NCBI GenBank assembly: GCA_010672165.1 | Contig: JAAHHN010000036.1 | Coordinates: 1 to 39,432, forward strand | Reading direction: 5' to 3' | From: Spirulina sp. SIO3F2 | Lineage (GTDB): Bacteria > Cyanobacteriota > Cyanobacteriia > Cyanobacteriales > Spirulinaceae | Length of the DNA stretch: 39,432 nucleotides | Shown here: positions 15,401 to 23,162 of the stretch, in pieces | How the letters are laid out: the number at the start of each line of letters is the position of its first letter | Numbering within the stretch: the first letter of the stretch is position 1 | The notes under the pieces: generated by a model | What the model saw: the letters and a program-made list of their open reading frames with translations, nothing else | What the model was told of the DNA's origin: nothing | Databases searched by the model: none | Position numbers and translations under genes: made by a program

Positions 15401-17842
15401 TTGTGCATAGTCTCCACAGACAAAGGCGCTTTTAGCAGCTCCTTCATGAAGTTGCAAGGCGAGATCGTACTCAGTTTGCCAGCAATTTTCCTCGATCGCA
15501 CTCAAACCAATTTGAAAGTATTGCAATGCTGAATCATAGGCAGCAGAATCACTGGCTTTGCACCCCGCAAGTCGATTGAGACGTGCTAACTGCATCTTTT
15601 CACCATCATCGGCGAGTAACTCAATGGCGATATTCCAATGATTGACAATCGCAAAAATATTGGCTTCTAGGTTAGGTGTATTGTTCAATAACAACCGACC
15701 GATGGTTAAATGCGTAATTTTTCGGTCTTCTTCTGTAATCAGATGATAGGCAGCCTGTTGAACGCGATCGTGTAGAAAGCGATACTTTACTGTAATTCCC
15801 TCGATCTTCTCTTCGTCTTGTTCTTTTCCTTGGAAAAACTTGTAGGCTTCGCTCTGAGGTAAAACCCACCCTTCCCGCAGAGCACCCCACAGTTTAGCGG
15901 CAACTTCTTCTGAAGGCATCTCGCAGATAATGGCTAAAGTTTCTAAGTCGAATCGATCGCCGATACAAGCGGCTAATTTCAAGACGTTTTGGGTCTCTTC
16001 GGGGAACTTATGTAACCGCCCAACCATAAACACCACTACATCATCCGTGAGGGCCGCATCTTGTACCTGGACTAAATCACATTGCCAATAGCCCAAATCT
16101 CGCTCAAACGTGATCAGTTCATCTCCATAGAGACCCTTCAAGAACTGGGTCGTAAAAAAGGGATTCCCTTGAGTCTTGCGATAGACCAACTCAGTCAGGG
16201 GTTGAGCAACTGCAACCGGGCAACTCAGAGTCTCGGCAACCAACTGGTTGATATGATTCTCAGATAAAGGTTCAAGGGTAATTGTCGAAATCTCTGCATT
16301 CTGCTTTTCTAAATCTGCAAGCGTCAGCATCAGCGGATGGGCAGGAAACACTTCATTATCCCGATAAGCTCCCAAGAGCAATAAATATCCTGACTCACTT
16401 TTTCCCATCAAGACCTTCATCAAATTCAGCGAAGCTGAATCTGCCCATTGCAGGTCATCGACAAATATTGTTAAGGGATGCTCCGGTGTGGTGAAGACAG
16501 TAATGAACTTCTGAAACAGTAAATTAAACCGATTCTGGGCTGCTGTTCCGGAAAGCTCGGGTGCAGGGTTTTGCTTGTCAATGATCCTTTCTAACTCAGG
16601 AATCACTTCGATGAGAACTTGTCCATTCTCTCCGACAGCATCAAGAATTTTTGCTTTCCAATTGGCGAGATCTTCATCCGACTCACTCAACAACTGCCCC
16701 ATCAACTCTCGAAAGGCTTGCACAAAAGCAGAGAAGGGAATATTACGGTTGAACTGGTCAAATTTACCTTTAATGAAGTAGCCCTTCTGACGCACGATAG
16801 GTTTGTGAACTTCGTTGACCACAGCCGTTTTACCAATCCCGGAAAAACCTGCTACGAGCAGCATTTCACTATTGCCATTGGCAACGCGGTCAAAGGCATC
16901 TAAGAGTGTTTGAACTTCGGCTTCCCGACCGTAGAGTTTTTCGGGAATGAGAAAGCGATCGCACACATCCCGCTCACCCAACTCAAAATTAGCAATTTCT
17001 CCTGTTTTTTCCAATGATCGCAAGCATTGCTCCAAATCATGTTTCAACCCCAACGCACTCTGATAACGGTCTTCGGCATTCTTAGCCATCAACTTCATGA
17101 TGATGGCAGACAAGGGAGCGGGATAAGGCTGACCCTGAGCATCGAGTAAATCAACTGGCGCAATAGGGAGCTGGGCAATATGACAATGCACCAACTCTAA
17201 AGGATCACTCAAGCTAAACGGTAGCATCCCAGTTAACAACTCATACAGGGTCACTCCAAGAGAGTAAAAGTCTGTACGATAGTCAATCCCTCGATTCATC
17301 CGTCCTGTTTGCTCAGGAGAAATATAGGACAGGGTTCCTTCTAACCCTTTGGGGTTCACCAGTTGCCGCTGCTCCTTCGGTAATAGAGACGCAATGCTGA
17401 AGTCGATGAGCTGAATCTGTTTAGATTGGGGATGGATGAGAATGTTGGCAGGTTTGATATCTTTGTGGATGATTTGCTGTCCAGCAAGAATATGGAGAGC
17501 TTCGGCTAGTTGAATGGCAATCTTCAGTAATTCCCCAAGGTTCTGTTCGGAGTCCCGCCAATAAGTATCAAGGGAAATTGCACCTTCATCCGGCATCACG
17601 AGGGCATAGCCGTTGCCGTAACGTTTGAGGGCTAGGGGTTGGACAATCTGGGTCTTCTCCAGATTGCAGGTGATGATGTATTGGTTACGAAACTGAACCA
17701 ACTCATTGAAGCTGGGATGAGGGTTCCGGAGGACTTTGATGATGACAGGTTGGTCATCGCTAAGGCGTGTGGCCCGATAGACCAGTGTTCGGGTTCCGGT
17801 GTAAAGCAGCTCAGTTTCTTGATAGTCCGTTAAATTCAGCAT
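12410..17842 (-). CDS. Giant hybrid Ser/Thr kinase - ATPase - GAF - histidine kinase
   Basis: About 1810 residues; numbering here is from the TTG at 17857, but ATG 17842 (MLNLTDYQETELLY) is the likelier start. Order: a Hanks-type kinase domain about 12-280 (ATP lysine near K41, HKDIKPANIL at 131, DFS in place of DFG at 152); an AAA-like ATPase with Walker A GFSGIGKT near 337-344; a long helical TPR-like middle; a GAF domain; a HisKA motif with H1554 in VAGVAHEINNP; and a HATPase with DNGCGM and GKGTGLGMAIAQQ. This is the architecture of Anabaena HstK-type kinases. No transmembrane segment is seen, so sensing is cytoplasmic. The signal is unknown. Confidence 0.9.
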   Translation of the reverse strand: MLNLTDYQETELLYTGTRTLVYRATRLSDDQPVIIKVLRNPHPSFNELVQFRNQYIITCNLEKTQIVQPLALKRYGNGYALVMPDEGAISLDTYWRDSEQNLGELLKIAIQLAEALHILAGQQIIHKDIKPANILIHPQSKQIQLIDFSIASLLPKEQRQLVNPKGLEGTLSYISPEQTGRMNRGIDYRTDFYSLGVTLYELLTGMLPFSLSDPLELVHCHIAQLPIAPVDLLDAQGQPYPAPLSAIIMKLMAKNAEDRYQSALGLKHDLEQCLRSLEKTGEIANFELGERDVCDRFLIPEKLYGREAEVQTLLDAFDRVANGNSEMLLVAGFSGIGKTAVVNEVHKPIVRQKGYFIKGKFDQFNRNIPFSAFVQAFRELMGQLLSESDEDLANWKAKILDAVGENGQVLIEVIPELERIIDKQNPAPELSGTAAQNRFNLLFQKFITVFTTPEHPLTIFVDDLQWADSASLNLMKVLMGKSESGYLLLLGAYRDNEVFPAHPLMLTLADLEKQNAEISTITLEPLSENHINQLVAETLSCPVAVAQPLTELVYRKTQGNPFFTTQFLKGLYGDELITFERDLGYWQCDLVQVQDAALTDDVVVFMVGRLHKFPEETQNVLKLAACIGDRFDLETLAIICEMPSEEVAAKLWGALREGWVLPQSEAYKFFQGKEQDEEKIEGITVKYRFLHDRVQQAAYHLITEEDRKITHLTIGRLLLNNTPNLEANIFAIVNHWNIAIELLADDGEKMQLARLNRLAGCKASDSAAYDSALQYFQIGLSAIEENCWQTEYDLALQLHEGAAKSAFVCGDYAQMERWSKIVLQQGKTILDKVKTYDVQIQSRQARSQPALAIEIALTALELLDITLPDAPTPEDTQNELQKTKALWRDRDISELLNLPTAIDAEKIATVTILSSLFAPSFFCKPEILPFIACRQVQLSILHGNCEHSAFGYANYSAILNTLSGDPDSSYQFGQLAIHLVEKLNAKEIKARTFNQAAAFSMHGQVAVRESLPILQAACQGGLEQGDLEFAGYSAYVWSQYSYFSGLNLTDLLPRVKNYCLLLSRIKQEMSLNCTKLVYQATLNLLGESLGTPTTLKGLAFDEKVALEDCMNNKDFTGIQYIFLHKVVLCCLFFDLDTILEYVDESERYLSAVTGMLMMPESRFFGTLARLLAYDLQSSERQEQLLLQIDRGLAEIKKWAKHSPQNFQHKLNLLSAERDRVLGKIHAAADYYDRAIAGAKENKYIQEEALANELAAKFYLDWGKVKIAAVYMQEAYYCYAHWGAKAKIEHLEANHPELLTPILQKQRVEFNAIDSLDTLTKTLTATLQSQTQSSTNISEALDFAAILQAAQKLSSTINLKQLLGDITHIILTNAGAQKMALLVPSGQQWQLQATAEQVGEGNVNTQTSAQPLTAESLPVRLIQYVKNAQEPVLISEAKTEITGILEGYLLKHQPQSVFCVPLINQGKLVAIAYLEHPTTKGVFTRNRQTIIEFLCAQAAVALQNAQLYSQAQQSQAKAEQALIELQQAQIQLVQSEKMSALGNLVAGVAHEINNPVGFLKGNIQPAQDYVQDLLGLIDLYQEKMPDPDADIEDEIESIDLEFVREDLPKLIGSMNAGVDRIRNISDSLRTFSRKDQDHKTAFNIHDGIESTLLILKHRTKANEQRPKVEVLKNYGELPEVQCLPGQLNQVFMNILANAVDAFDEFNQGKTYQEIESNPNTITIQTSVIDEQVQIKIQDNGCGMKPETVERIFEQGFTTKGVGKGTGLGMAIAQQIITEKHGGAIACTSELGQGTTFMITLPIRDISFYKET

Positions 17843-17969
17843 TCCGTGATCACTCAATCATTAACCCAAGCTGAGACAACGCTTAAACTCCTCTTTAAAT
17901 TATGGCAATGGGTTGGCAAAATGCCTATGGAGTCTCTGTAAAGATTTCTACGTATATTTACGGAGGCTA

Positions 17970-18315
17970 TCACGCATCAGCTAACGGTAAGGTAATCGTG
18001 AAAGTTGTGCCTTTGCCCAATTCTGAGGTACAGGTGATTGTGCCGCCATGCTTTTCGGTAATGATTTGTTGGGCGATCGCCCACCCCAAGCCCTTACCTT
18101 CGCCAACATCCTTTATTGTGCAAAACGGTGTAAAAATCTGATCTTGAATTGATGCCGCAATCCCCAAACCGTTATTTGATACAATGACTATCGTTTTTCA
18201 TTGAGGAAAGCAGTCTGCTGAGGTCTCCTTGGATAAAGTCACAGGCGATGTCTTGGCGTTTGTCTGCAATTATCTCAATACTAATATTATGTCTCTTTTC
18301 AGAATGAAATAACCC
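17970..18315 (-). pseudogene. Decayed remnants of one or two related histidine kinases
   Basis: Minus-strand pieces, in order from 18315: a copy of the last codons of the downstream kinase (ISF-stop-KET, 18287-18315); then DFIQGDLSRLLSSMK from a HisKA region; then, in another frame, SNNGLGIAASIQDQIF and GKGLGWAIAQQIITEKHGG ending TFTITLPLADA, a HATPase end about 80% like that of the giant kinase. Internal deletion and a frameshift make it non-functional. It shows that this locus once carried tandem kinases. Confidence 0.75.
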
Positions 18316-18333
18316 TGCCTTACCCATACTGAA

Positions 18334-19023
18334 TTAGCGAGGAAACAAGCGTCGAACCAGTTGGCGTTGTAGCCAAGGGGCAATCCATCTCAGCCCTTGC
18401 TGTACAAGCAGCTTTAGCAGCCAAGACACGCCAACGGTCAAGGCCAGCTCAATCAGTTTCTGGCGAGGATCGGCTTGGAGAAATTGCTGCCATTGACTGA
18501 GCCAATAGCCCCCCACCATCACTGCGGTGCTCCCCCAAGAGAGGCGATCGAGGAATTGTTGAACTTCTAATTGCAAGCGTCGAAATAATTGCTGAATCAG
18601 CCAATAGTGAGCAGCCGTCAAATCTTGGGCTAACCGTTCATCTTGAAGACATTCCTCCGCAATTTTGTGGATAATATCGCCATCAAGGGAAAGAAAAGTT
18701 TTGAGTAAGGGACGCTCATGCTCACCAAACTGATAGAACGTTAAAAACGTAACGCCTGTTTGTAAGTGGCCTTGAGGATCAAACAAAACATATTGACGAA
18801 AACTATTTAAAAAATTGCGGGTGATATGCAGTTTTTGTTGACGGGCTTGAGCCAAATGCACCCGGCTGAGGCTGGCACTGTCGAGATGGAACGAAATACC
18901 ATGACACAGCGTTTGCTGTGGCGAAACCCGTTCTTTAATCACACGAATGGCACGATCGAGCCTGAGGGGATGAGGGGTGATTTGGCGATCGCGCCGTGTT
19001 GGCAAAGTCTGCACGGGATTCAC
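18334..19023 (-). CDS. Conserved-looking hypothetical, last of a four-gene cluster
   Basis: This 229-residue protein starts at GTG 19023, 12 nt after the preceding gene ends. Features: a basic N-terminus, VTFLTFYQF and LSLDGDIIHKI in the middle, and a hydrophobic, Trp-rich C-terminus (VGVSWLLKLLVQQGLRWIAPWL) ending in basic residues, probably an amphipathic membrane-associated segment. The DGDI motif also occurs in the three upstream proteins. Family and function are unknown to me. Confidence 0.65.
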   Translation of the reverse strand: MNPVQTLPTRRDRQITPHPLRLDRAIRVIKERVSPQQTLCHGISFHLDSASLSRVHLAQARQQKLHITRNFLNSFRQYVLFDPQGHLQTGVTFLTFYQFGEHERPLLKTFLSLDGDIIHKIAEECLQDERLAQDLTAAHYWLIQQLFRRLQLEVQQFLDRLSWGSTAVMVGGYWLSQWQQFLQADPRQKLIELALTVGVSWLLKLLVQQGLRWIAPWLQRQLVRRLFPR

Positions 19024-19035
19024 TGGCTCCTCAGC

Positions 19036-19956
19036 TCAACGGCGCTTCCGGCCACCGGCAAGGGCATTACCCACCTGGCTAAAGGCTTTTTGGGCCAAGT
19101 CCAGAATAAAGCCGAGCAACTCTCGCCATTGTTCTTCTCCGGCTGTCACACTGTTTCTATGAATATCCAAAATCAAATCCCGCTGGGGGTGCTCTAGAAT
19201 TTCTTGGCTATAACGATTAATCACATCCCCATCGAGCTGAATGACCGTTTGCGCGTAAATAATGTCCGTGGCGATCGCCTGAGAATGTTCGGCCTCTGAC
19301 ATGCCAGGATGTAAATGTTGCATACGAAGTAAGGCGCGATTACGGTTATCCAAACCGGCCTTCAGCTCGTTCATTTTACGGAGAATCCGGGAAAAGCGGG
19401 AATTATTGAGGAGTTGTTGAACTTTGTGCAATTCATCTGCATTATCCACCGCCAAGGGATTAGGGAGTTGAGTGTTAGTGCTATCAATAGGAGCCTTCGC
19501 ATCTCGTAAAATTTGTAGCCGCTCTTGCTGAGAGACGCCTCGGCTTTGGGTGGTGGGATCAAATAACTCTGAGTTGGGGTCGCAAATCAAGAGAACATAA
19601 TCAAGCTCTAAATCCCGGCGCAGGTCAAGATAGCGATCGCGCAGCGATGCATGGATATGTTCAGCATCTTCCCAACTTTCATCAATTTGAAACAGTTCAC
19701 GATATACATCCCAAGCCACAAACTTGTTGCCGGTGATGCGTTCCACCACCATCGTATTAACTTCCAGAGCGGTGATATCAATAAGCACCTCTCCCAGAGA
19801 ACGGGTAAAGTCACCCAACATTCGCTCACCTGGGGAAGGCTGGCGAGCCGTACGGCTGCGCCGTCCATTGCTTGTCCGATTATTGGCATTGGCCACGTGA
19901 CTGTCCTCACTCGTTAAAACATCAAACACATATCGCTCTTTAACTTGCCTGCCCAC
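19036..19956 (-). CDS. Conserved-looking hypothetical, third of the cluster
   Basis: This protein has 306 residues from GTG 19956; later starts are possible because residues 20-45 are low-complexity and basic. The core is LGEVLIDITALEVNTMVVERI, then LRRDLELDYVLLICDP, and near the end TVIQLDGDVINRYSQEIL followed by WRELLGFILDLAQKAF and a basic tail (AGGRKRR). It has no membrane segment or known catalytic motif. The DGDV motif and ALEVNTMV resemble the DGDI and AIELEITTWV of the first two proteins, so a distant common origin is possible. Confidence 0.65.
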   Translation of the reverse strand: MGRQVKERYVFDVLTSEDSHVANANNRTSNGRRSRTARQPSPGERMLGDFTRSLGEVLIDITALEVNTMVVERITGNKFVAWDVYRELFQIDESWEDAEHIHASLRDRYLDLRRDLELDYVLLICDPNSELFDPTTQSRGVSQQERLQILRDAKAPIDSTNTQLPNPLAVDNADELHKVQQLLNNSRFSRILRKMNELKAGLDNRNRALLRMQHLHPGMSEAEHSQAIATDIIYAQTVIQLDGDVINRYSQEILEHPQRDLILDIHRNSVTAGEEQWRELLGFILDLAQKAFSQVGNALAGGRKRR

Positions 19957-19998
19957 CTCGCCATCGTTTCTGGTGCAATGGCTTGCGGCATAATTTGC

Positions 19999-21009
19999 TT
20001 AGGGCTGAGGCGGTGGATAAAAATCCTCACCCAAAGTGTCTTTATCCCAATTCTCTGGACTCAGCACATCAGCATCATCACTATTGTTGTTGTCCGGCAA
20101 TCGCTGAGATAAATCCTCAATCGGAGGCTCAGGGGTTTCGCCTGGAGGAATCGCTGCCCAATCCTCCTGAACCACTGAAGTATAGGGCTGGGGGTCATCA
20201 AGGGGCAATGCAAACGGATTATATAGCGTCTCTTCTGGGGACAGGGTTTCCGGTTCAAAACTCGATTCTTCGACGAACTCGACAAATTCTCCCCAGTCTT
20301 CCTCTTCTTCTGGAGCAGACAGGGGGCGTGGGGCAACCCCTTCCAGTCCACTAGAATCTGGTAGAACTGAACCGGGCTGCCCATCGCTAAACTGCCAATC
20401 AGCAGACTGCTGAGCTGGTGGTGATGACGGTGCTGCCGGAGAGCCTGTGGGTGAGGGCAGATTCAGATCCGCAAAGGGGTCAGTGGGGGCAGGCCAGGGA
20501 TCGCCTTCAGTTTGGGCTGAAATGGATTCAGAGAGGGGCAGCTCAGAAGACAGATCGGTGGTAAGCCTGTCATTGCCCTCCATCGCGGTGGTTGTGACTT
20601 CTGGATCCGAGCGCACCGCTTCAGGCAAAGCTGAGTTTGCAGTGGTCAGGGATGGAGTGGGGCGATCGCTGTCATTAACATCAGCGAGCACTGCAAATAG
20701 CCTCTGCAAGCTCTGAATATTTTGGCGAATCATCCGTTGGCTCTGGGCGACCTGGGCCAGATGAAACTGGCGCAAGGGTTGATAGTCTGTCTTGGTAATA
20801 AACCGTTCACCAATTTCATTCTCAATATCGCCTTCAACTAAATCGATCCGGGTTTGCAAGCGATGGCCAGCAGTTGCAGTGGTAATATCTGTTTCTTGTG
20901 CCACCCAAGTGGTGACCTTTAATTCCACCACTTGGCCCATCGCCAAGAGAAAAGCGTCTTGTAGGCGTCCAGCTCGTAGGCTGTCTCGAAAAGTTTCACT
21001 GGGTGGCAT
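19999..21009 (-). CDS. Hypothetical protein with acidic, proline-rich C-terminal extension; paralogue of the next gene
   Basis: Residues 1-115 of 336 match the 142-residue protein at 21058-21486: FRDSLRAGRLQDAFLLAMG, VELKVTTWV, TRIDLVEGDIENEIGERF, LRQFHLAQV, IQSLQRLFAVLA. The rest is disordered and rich in Pro, Ser, Asp and Glu, with Phe/Trp clusters (EEDWGEFVEFVEESSF, QEDWAAI) that look like short binding motifs. It starts at ATG 21009. It is probably a scaffold or adaptor version of its shorter paralogue. Function unknown. Confidence 0.7.
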   Translation of the reverse strand: MPPSETFRDSLRAGRLQDAFLLAMGQVVELKVTTWVAQETDITTATAGHRLQTRIDLVEGDIENEIGERFITKTDYQPLRQFHLAQVAQSQRMIRQNIQSLQRLFAVLADVNDSDRPTPSLTTANSALPEAVRSDPEVTTTAMEGNDRLTTDLSSELPLSESISAQTEGDPWPAPTDPFADLNLPSPTGSPAAPSSPPAQQSADWQFSDGQPGSVLPDSSGLEGVAPRPLSAPEEEEDWGEFVEFVEESSFEPETLSPEETLYNPFALPLDDPQPYTSVVQEDWAAIPPGETPEPPIEDLSQRLPDNNNSDDADVLSPENWDKDTLGEDFYPPPQP

Positions 21010-21057
21010 TGCACAATTATTGAGCGGTTGAAGCGCTACAGACGACTTGAGGTTGGC

Positions 21058-21486
21058 TTAGGGCAGGGGGGACTGTTGCGAGGGCAATACGGGCGTGGTG
21101 CGCGTATTGGCGTTTTTGGGAAGGCGATCGAGGGTACGAGCGAGCAACACAAACATTTGCTGAAGACTTTCGAGGTTGTTTTTAATAATGTCTTGGCCTT
21201 CCTGTACCTGCTGGAGATGGAAGTCACGAAGTTCACTATAGGGGCCGCTGCTCACAAATTGAGACCCGATTTCGTTGTCGATATCACCGTCAACCAGGTT
21301 GATCCGGGTTTTCATGCGGTAGCCTGGTGCTGGCTGGCTGATACCACCGATCGCGGGGGTCGTGCCATCGCCAGTCGAAACCCAGGTGGTAATTTCGAGT
21401 TCGATCGCCTCACCCAAGGCCAGGGTCAAGGCATCAACAATCTTGCCCTCCTTAAGGTGTTTCCGAAACTCATCACTAACTGCCAT
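21058..21486 (-). CDS. Hypothetical protein, first gene of the four-gene cluster
   Basis: This protein has 142 residues from ATG 21486; the frame extends to a GTG at 21510. Motifs: EFRKHLKEGKIVDALTLALG (helix), EAIELEITTWVS (strand), TRINLVDGDIDNEIG (strand), then a long helix LRDFHLQQVQEGQDIIKNN ending in LESLQQMFVLLA, and a short disordered tail. It is soluble. It is probably the founder of the shared module seen in the next gene, and it is transcribed away from the globin gene across a 527-nt shared upstream region. Confidence 0.7.
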   Translation of the reverse strand: MAVSDEFRKHLKEGKIVDALTLALGEAIELEITTWVSTGDGTTPAIGGISQPAPGYRMKTRINLVDGDIDNEIGSQFVSSGPYSELRDFHLQQVQEGQDIIKNNLESLQQMFVLLARTLDRLPKNANTRTTPVLPSQQSPLP

Positions 21487-21797
21487 AAGGACTTGCCCCC
21501 AATGCATCACTCGCTTAATTTCGCTTGCACTATAGCATGGGTTTCTAGGCGAGGAACGGAATTCGCTACAGGGCTTAACATCTTTAAAATCGAGGATTCG
21601 CTACCGATTGCCACTGTGATGATCTGCGGTGACGCTACCGAAATGACATCACGTGTCTACGTGTTTTAGTCAGTTGCAGAATCATAGGGAAGATTCCTGT
21701 TATTCGAGCACGTCAAGCTTGCCTTTTGTAACAGAGAACACATAATTATGTTTTTGCATGTTATCGATGCCAGAAAGACATATGGTATTTCACTTCG

Positions 21798-21843
21798 GTA
21801 GCAATAAATACGAAACCCCATGATCAAACCCCCTATATATAGT
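21798..21843 (+). promoter_or_regulatory. NtcA-type promoter of the globin/cytochrome operon
   Basis: GTA-GCAATAAA-TAC at 21798-21811 is a perfect GTA-N8-TAC NtcA box. Exactly 22 nt later comes TATATATAGT (21834-21843), which contains -10 candidates TATATA and TATAGT. NtcA-activated cyanobacterial promoters are known for this box 20-24 nt before the -10, replacing the -35. The fit suggests activation under nitrogen limitation (high 2-oxoglutarate). Confidence 0.65.
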
Positions 21844-22000
21844 CAAGATCGTAGTAGAGCTGTCAGAAACAATGCTCTGCCGTCTTATCATTATTTTGGA
21901 GACGACATGATCAGAAAGCCTGAGCTGTTGAATTGATTCAATTTCAGCATATTTATCTCTAAAACTTTTACTGCTTTATTTCCTGCAAGCACACCGGAGG

Positions 22001-22013
22001 AACCCTCTTAAAG
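22001..22013 (+). promoter_or_regulatory. Spacer between the globin ribosome binding site and start
   Basis: GGAGGA ends about 13 nt before ATG 22014, longer than the usual 5-9 nt. CTTAAAG nearer the start may be used instead. Expression could be modest. Confidence 0.4.
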
Positions 22014-23003
22014 ATGTCCTTAAATGTTGAACTTCTAGAGCAAAGCTTTGAAAAAGTGAAGCCAAATGCTGATGCATTTGTCTCCAGCTTTTATGACAAC
22101 TTGCTGACTGCCAATCCTGAAGCAGCGCCTTTGTTTTCAAGCACGGATATGGCAGCTCAGAAGAAGAAACTCTTGGCATCGTTGGTGTTAGTGGTTGAAA
22201 ACCTACGGAAGCCGGATGTGCTCTCCGATGCGCTGAAGGGTCTAGGGGCACGCCACGTCAAATATGGGGCCTTACCCGAGCATTATCCGCTGGTGGGTGC
22301 GGCAATTCTGCAAACCTTTGAGCAATATCTGAAGGAAGATTGGACAGCCGAGGTGAAACAGGCTTGGGTGGATGCCTATGGTGCAATTACGGAACTGATG
22401 CTCTCGGGTGCAGACTATTCTCAAGCAGACGTTGCCCTTGACCCGCCCAAAACATCCTTAAATGTTGAACTTCTAGAACAAAGCTTTGAAAAAGTGAAGC
22501 CAAATGCTGATGCATTTGTCTCCAGCTTTTATGACAACTTACTGACTGCCAATCCTGAAGCAGCGCCTTTGTTTTCAAGCACAGATATGGCAGCTCAAAA
22601 GAAGAAACTTTTGGCATCATTGGTGTTAGTGGTTGAGAACTTACGGAAGCCGGATGTGCTCTCCGATGCGCTGAAGGGTCTAGGGGCACGCCATGTCAAG
22701 TATGGGGCCTTACCCGAGCATTATCCGCTGGTGGGTGCGGCAATTCTGCAAACCTTTGAGCAATATCTTAAAGAAGATTGGACAGCCGAGGTGAAACAGG
22801 CTTGGGTGGATGCCTATGGTGCAATTACGGAACTGATGCTCTCGGGTGCAGACTATTCCCAAGCAGACGTTGCCCTTAACCCTCCCCAGCCAGCTCCTGT
22901 ACCCGTACCCAAAGCGCCTAACCCTCAGGTGAACTGGCCTCTGATGATCGGTTTATTTGTGGGCTTAGGAGCAGTGACGGTGATCCTGCTGATGGTTGCC
23001 TAA
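22014..23003 (+). CDS. Tail-anchored tandem two-domain globin
   Basis: This 329-residue protein has two globin domains with a 146-residue period, nearly identical in protein and DNA. A Pro-rich linker follows, then one C-terminal membrane helix (WPLMIGLFVGLGAVTVILLM). Aligned to flavohemoglobin Hmp, domain 1 has Tyr27 (B10), Phe41 (CD1), Gln49 (E7), His81 (F8, proximal) and Tyr91 (as Hmp Tyr95); domain 2 repeats them at +146. That is the NO-dioxygenase-type heme pocket, but there is no reductase domain, so electrons must come from elsewhere. With no signal peptide, the globins should face the cytoplasm. It heads the operon of heme proteins. Confidence 0.9.
   Translation: MSLNVELLEQSFEKVKPNADAFVSSFYDNLLTANPEAAPLFSSTDMAAQKKKLLASLVLVVENLRKPDVLSDALKGLGARHVKYGALPEHYPLVGAAILQTFEQYLKEDWTAEVKQAWVDAYGAITELMLSGADYSQADVALDPPKTSLNVELLEQSFEKVKPNADAFVSSFYDNLLTANPEAAPLFSSTDMAAQKKKLLASLVLVVENLRKPDVLSDALKGLGARHVKYGALPEHYPLVGAAILQTFEQYLKEDWTAEVKQAWVDAYGAITELMLSGADYSQADVALNPPQPAPVPVPKAPNPQVNWPLMIGLFVGLGAVTVILLMVA
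22017..22892. repeat. 438-bp tandem duplication inside the globin gene
   Basis: Two direct units of 438 bp (146 codons), about 22017-22454 and 22455-22892, differ at only a few percent of positions, mostly silent. The duplication is recent or is kept uniform by gene conversion. Confidence 0.9.
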
Positions 23004-23086
23004 GGTACTGCATCTAGCTAACTCATTGACAACAGACTTTGAGAGATAAGTGACAGCGCCCTGCTCTAACCGAAGGGATCGCTCAG

Positions 23087-23105
23087 CATGCCGAGAAAAG
23101 GCATG
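23087..23105 (+). promoter_or_regulatory. Hairpin between globin and pentaheme genes
   Basis: CATGCC and GGCATG flank a 7-nt purine loop (GAGAAAA). No T tract follows, so it is more likely an mRNA stability or processing element than a terminator. Confidence 0.35.
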
Positions 23106-23162
23106 GGCGTTCAATTGATAACCACTCCTGAGTTCCACTCAACTGTTCCGCTCCAATAATTA

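Larger units (their letters stand above)
21487..22013. other. Divergent intergenic region upstream of the globin operon
   Basis: These 527 nt separate the unknown cluster (minus strand) from the globin operon (plus strand). They hold the NtcA box and -10 region listed separately, a 12-bp perfect palindrome ACATAATTATGT (21740-21751), and CACGTG near 21650. The inferred leader of the globin mRNA is about 165 nt. No credible gene is seen. Confidence 0.6.

Noticed and set aside
17902-18141. Plus-strand frame of 79 codons
   Set aside because: The opposite strand clearly encodes a histidine-kinase ATPase fragment.
21028-21669. Plus-strand frame of 213 codons
   Set aside because: It is antisense to the first gene of the unknown cluster, which has a conserved paralogue; no ribosome binding site or family features.
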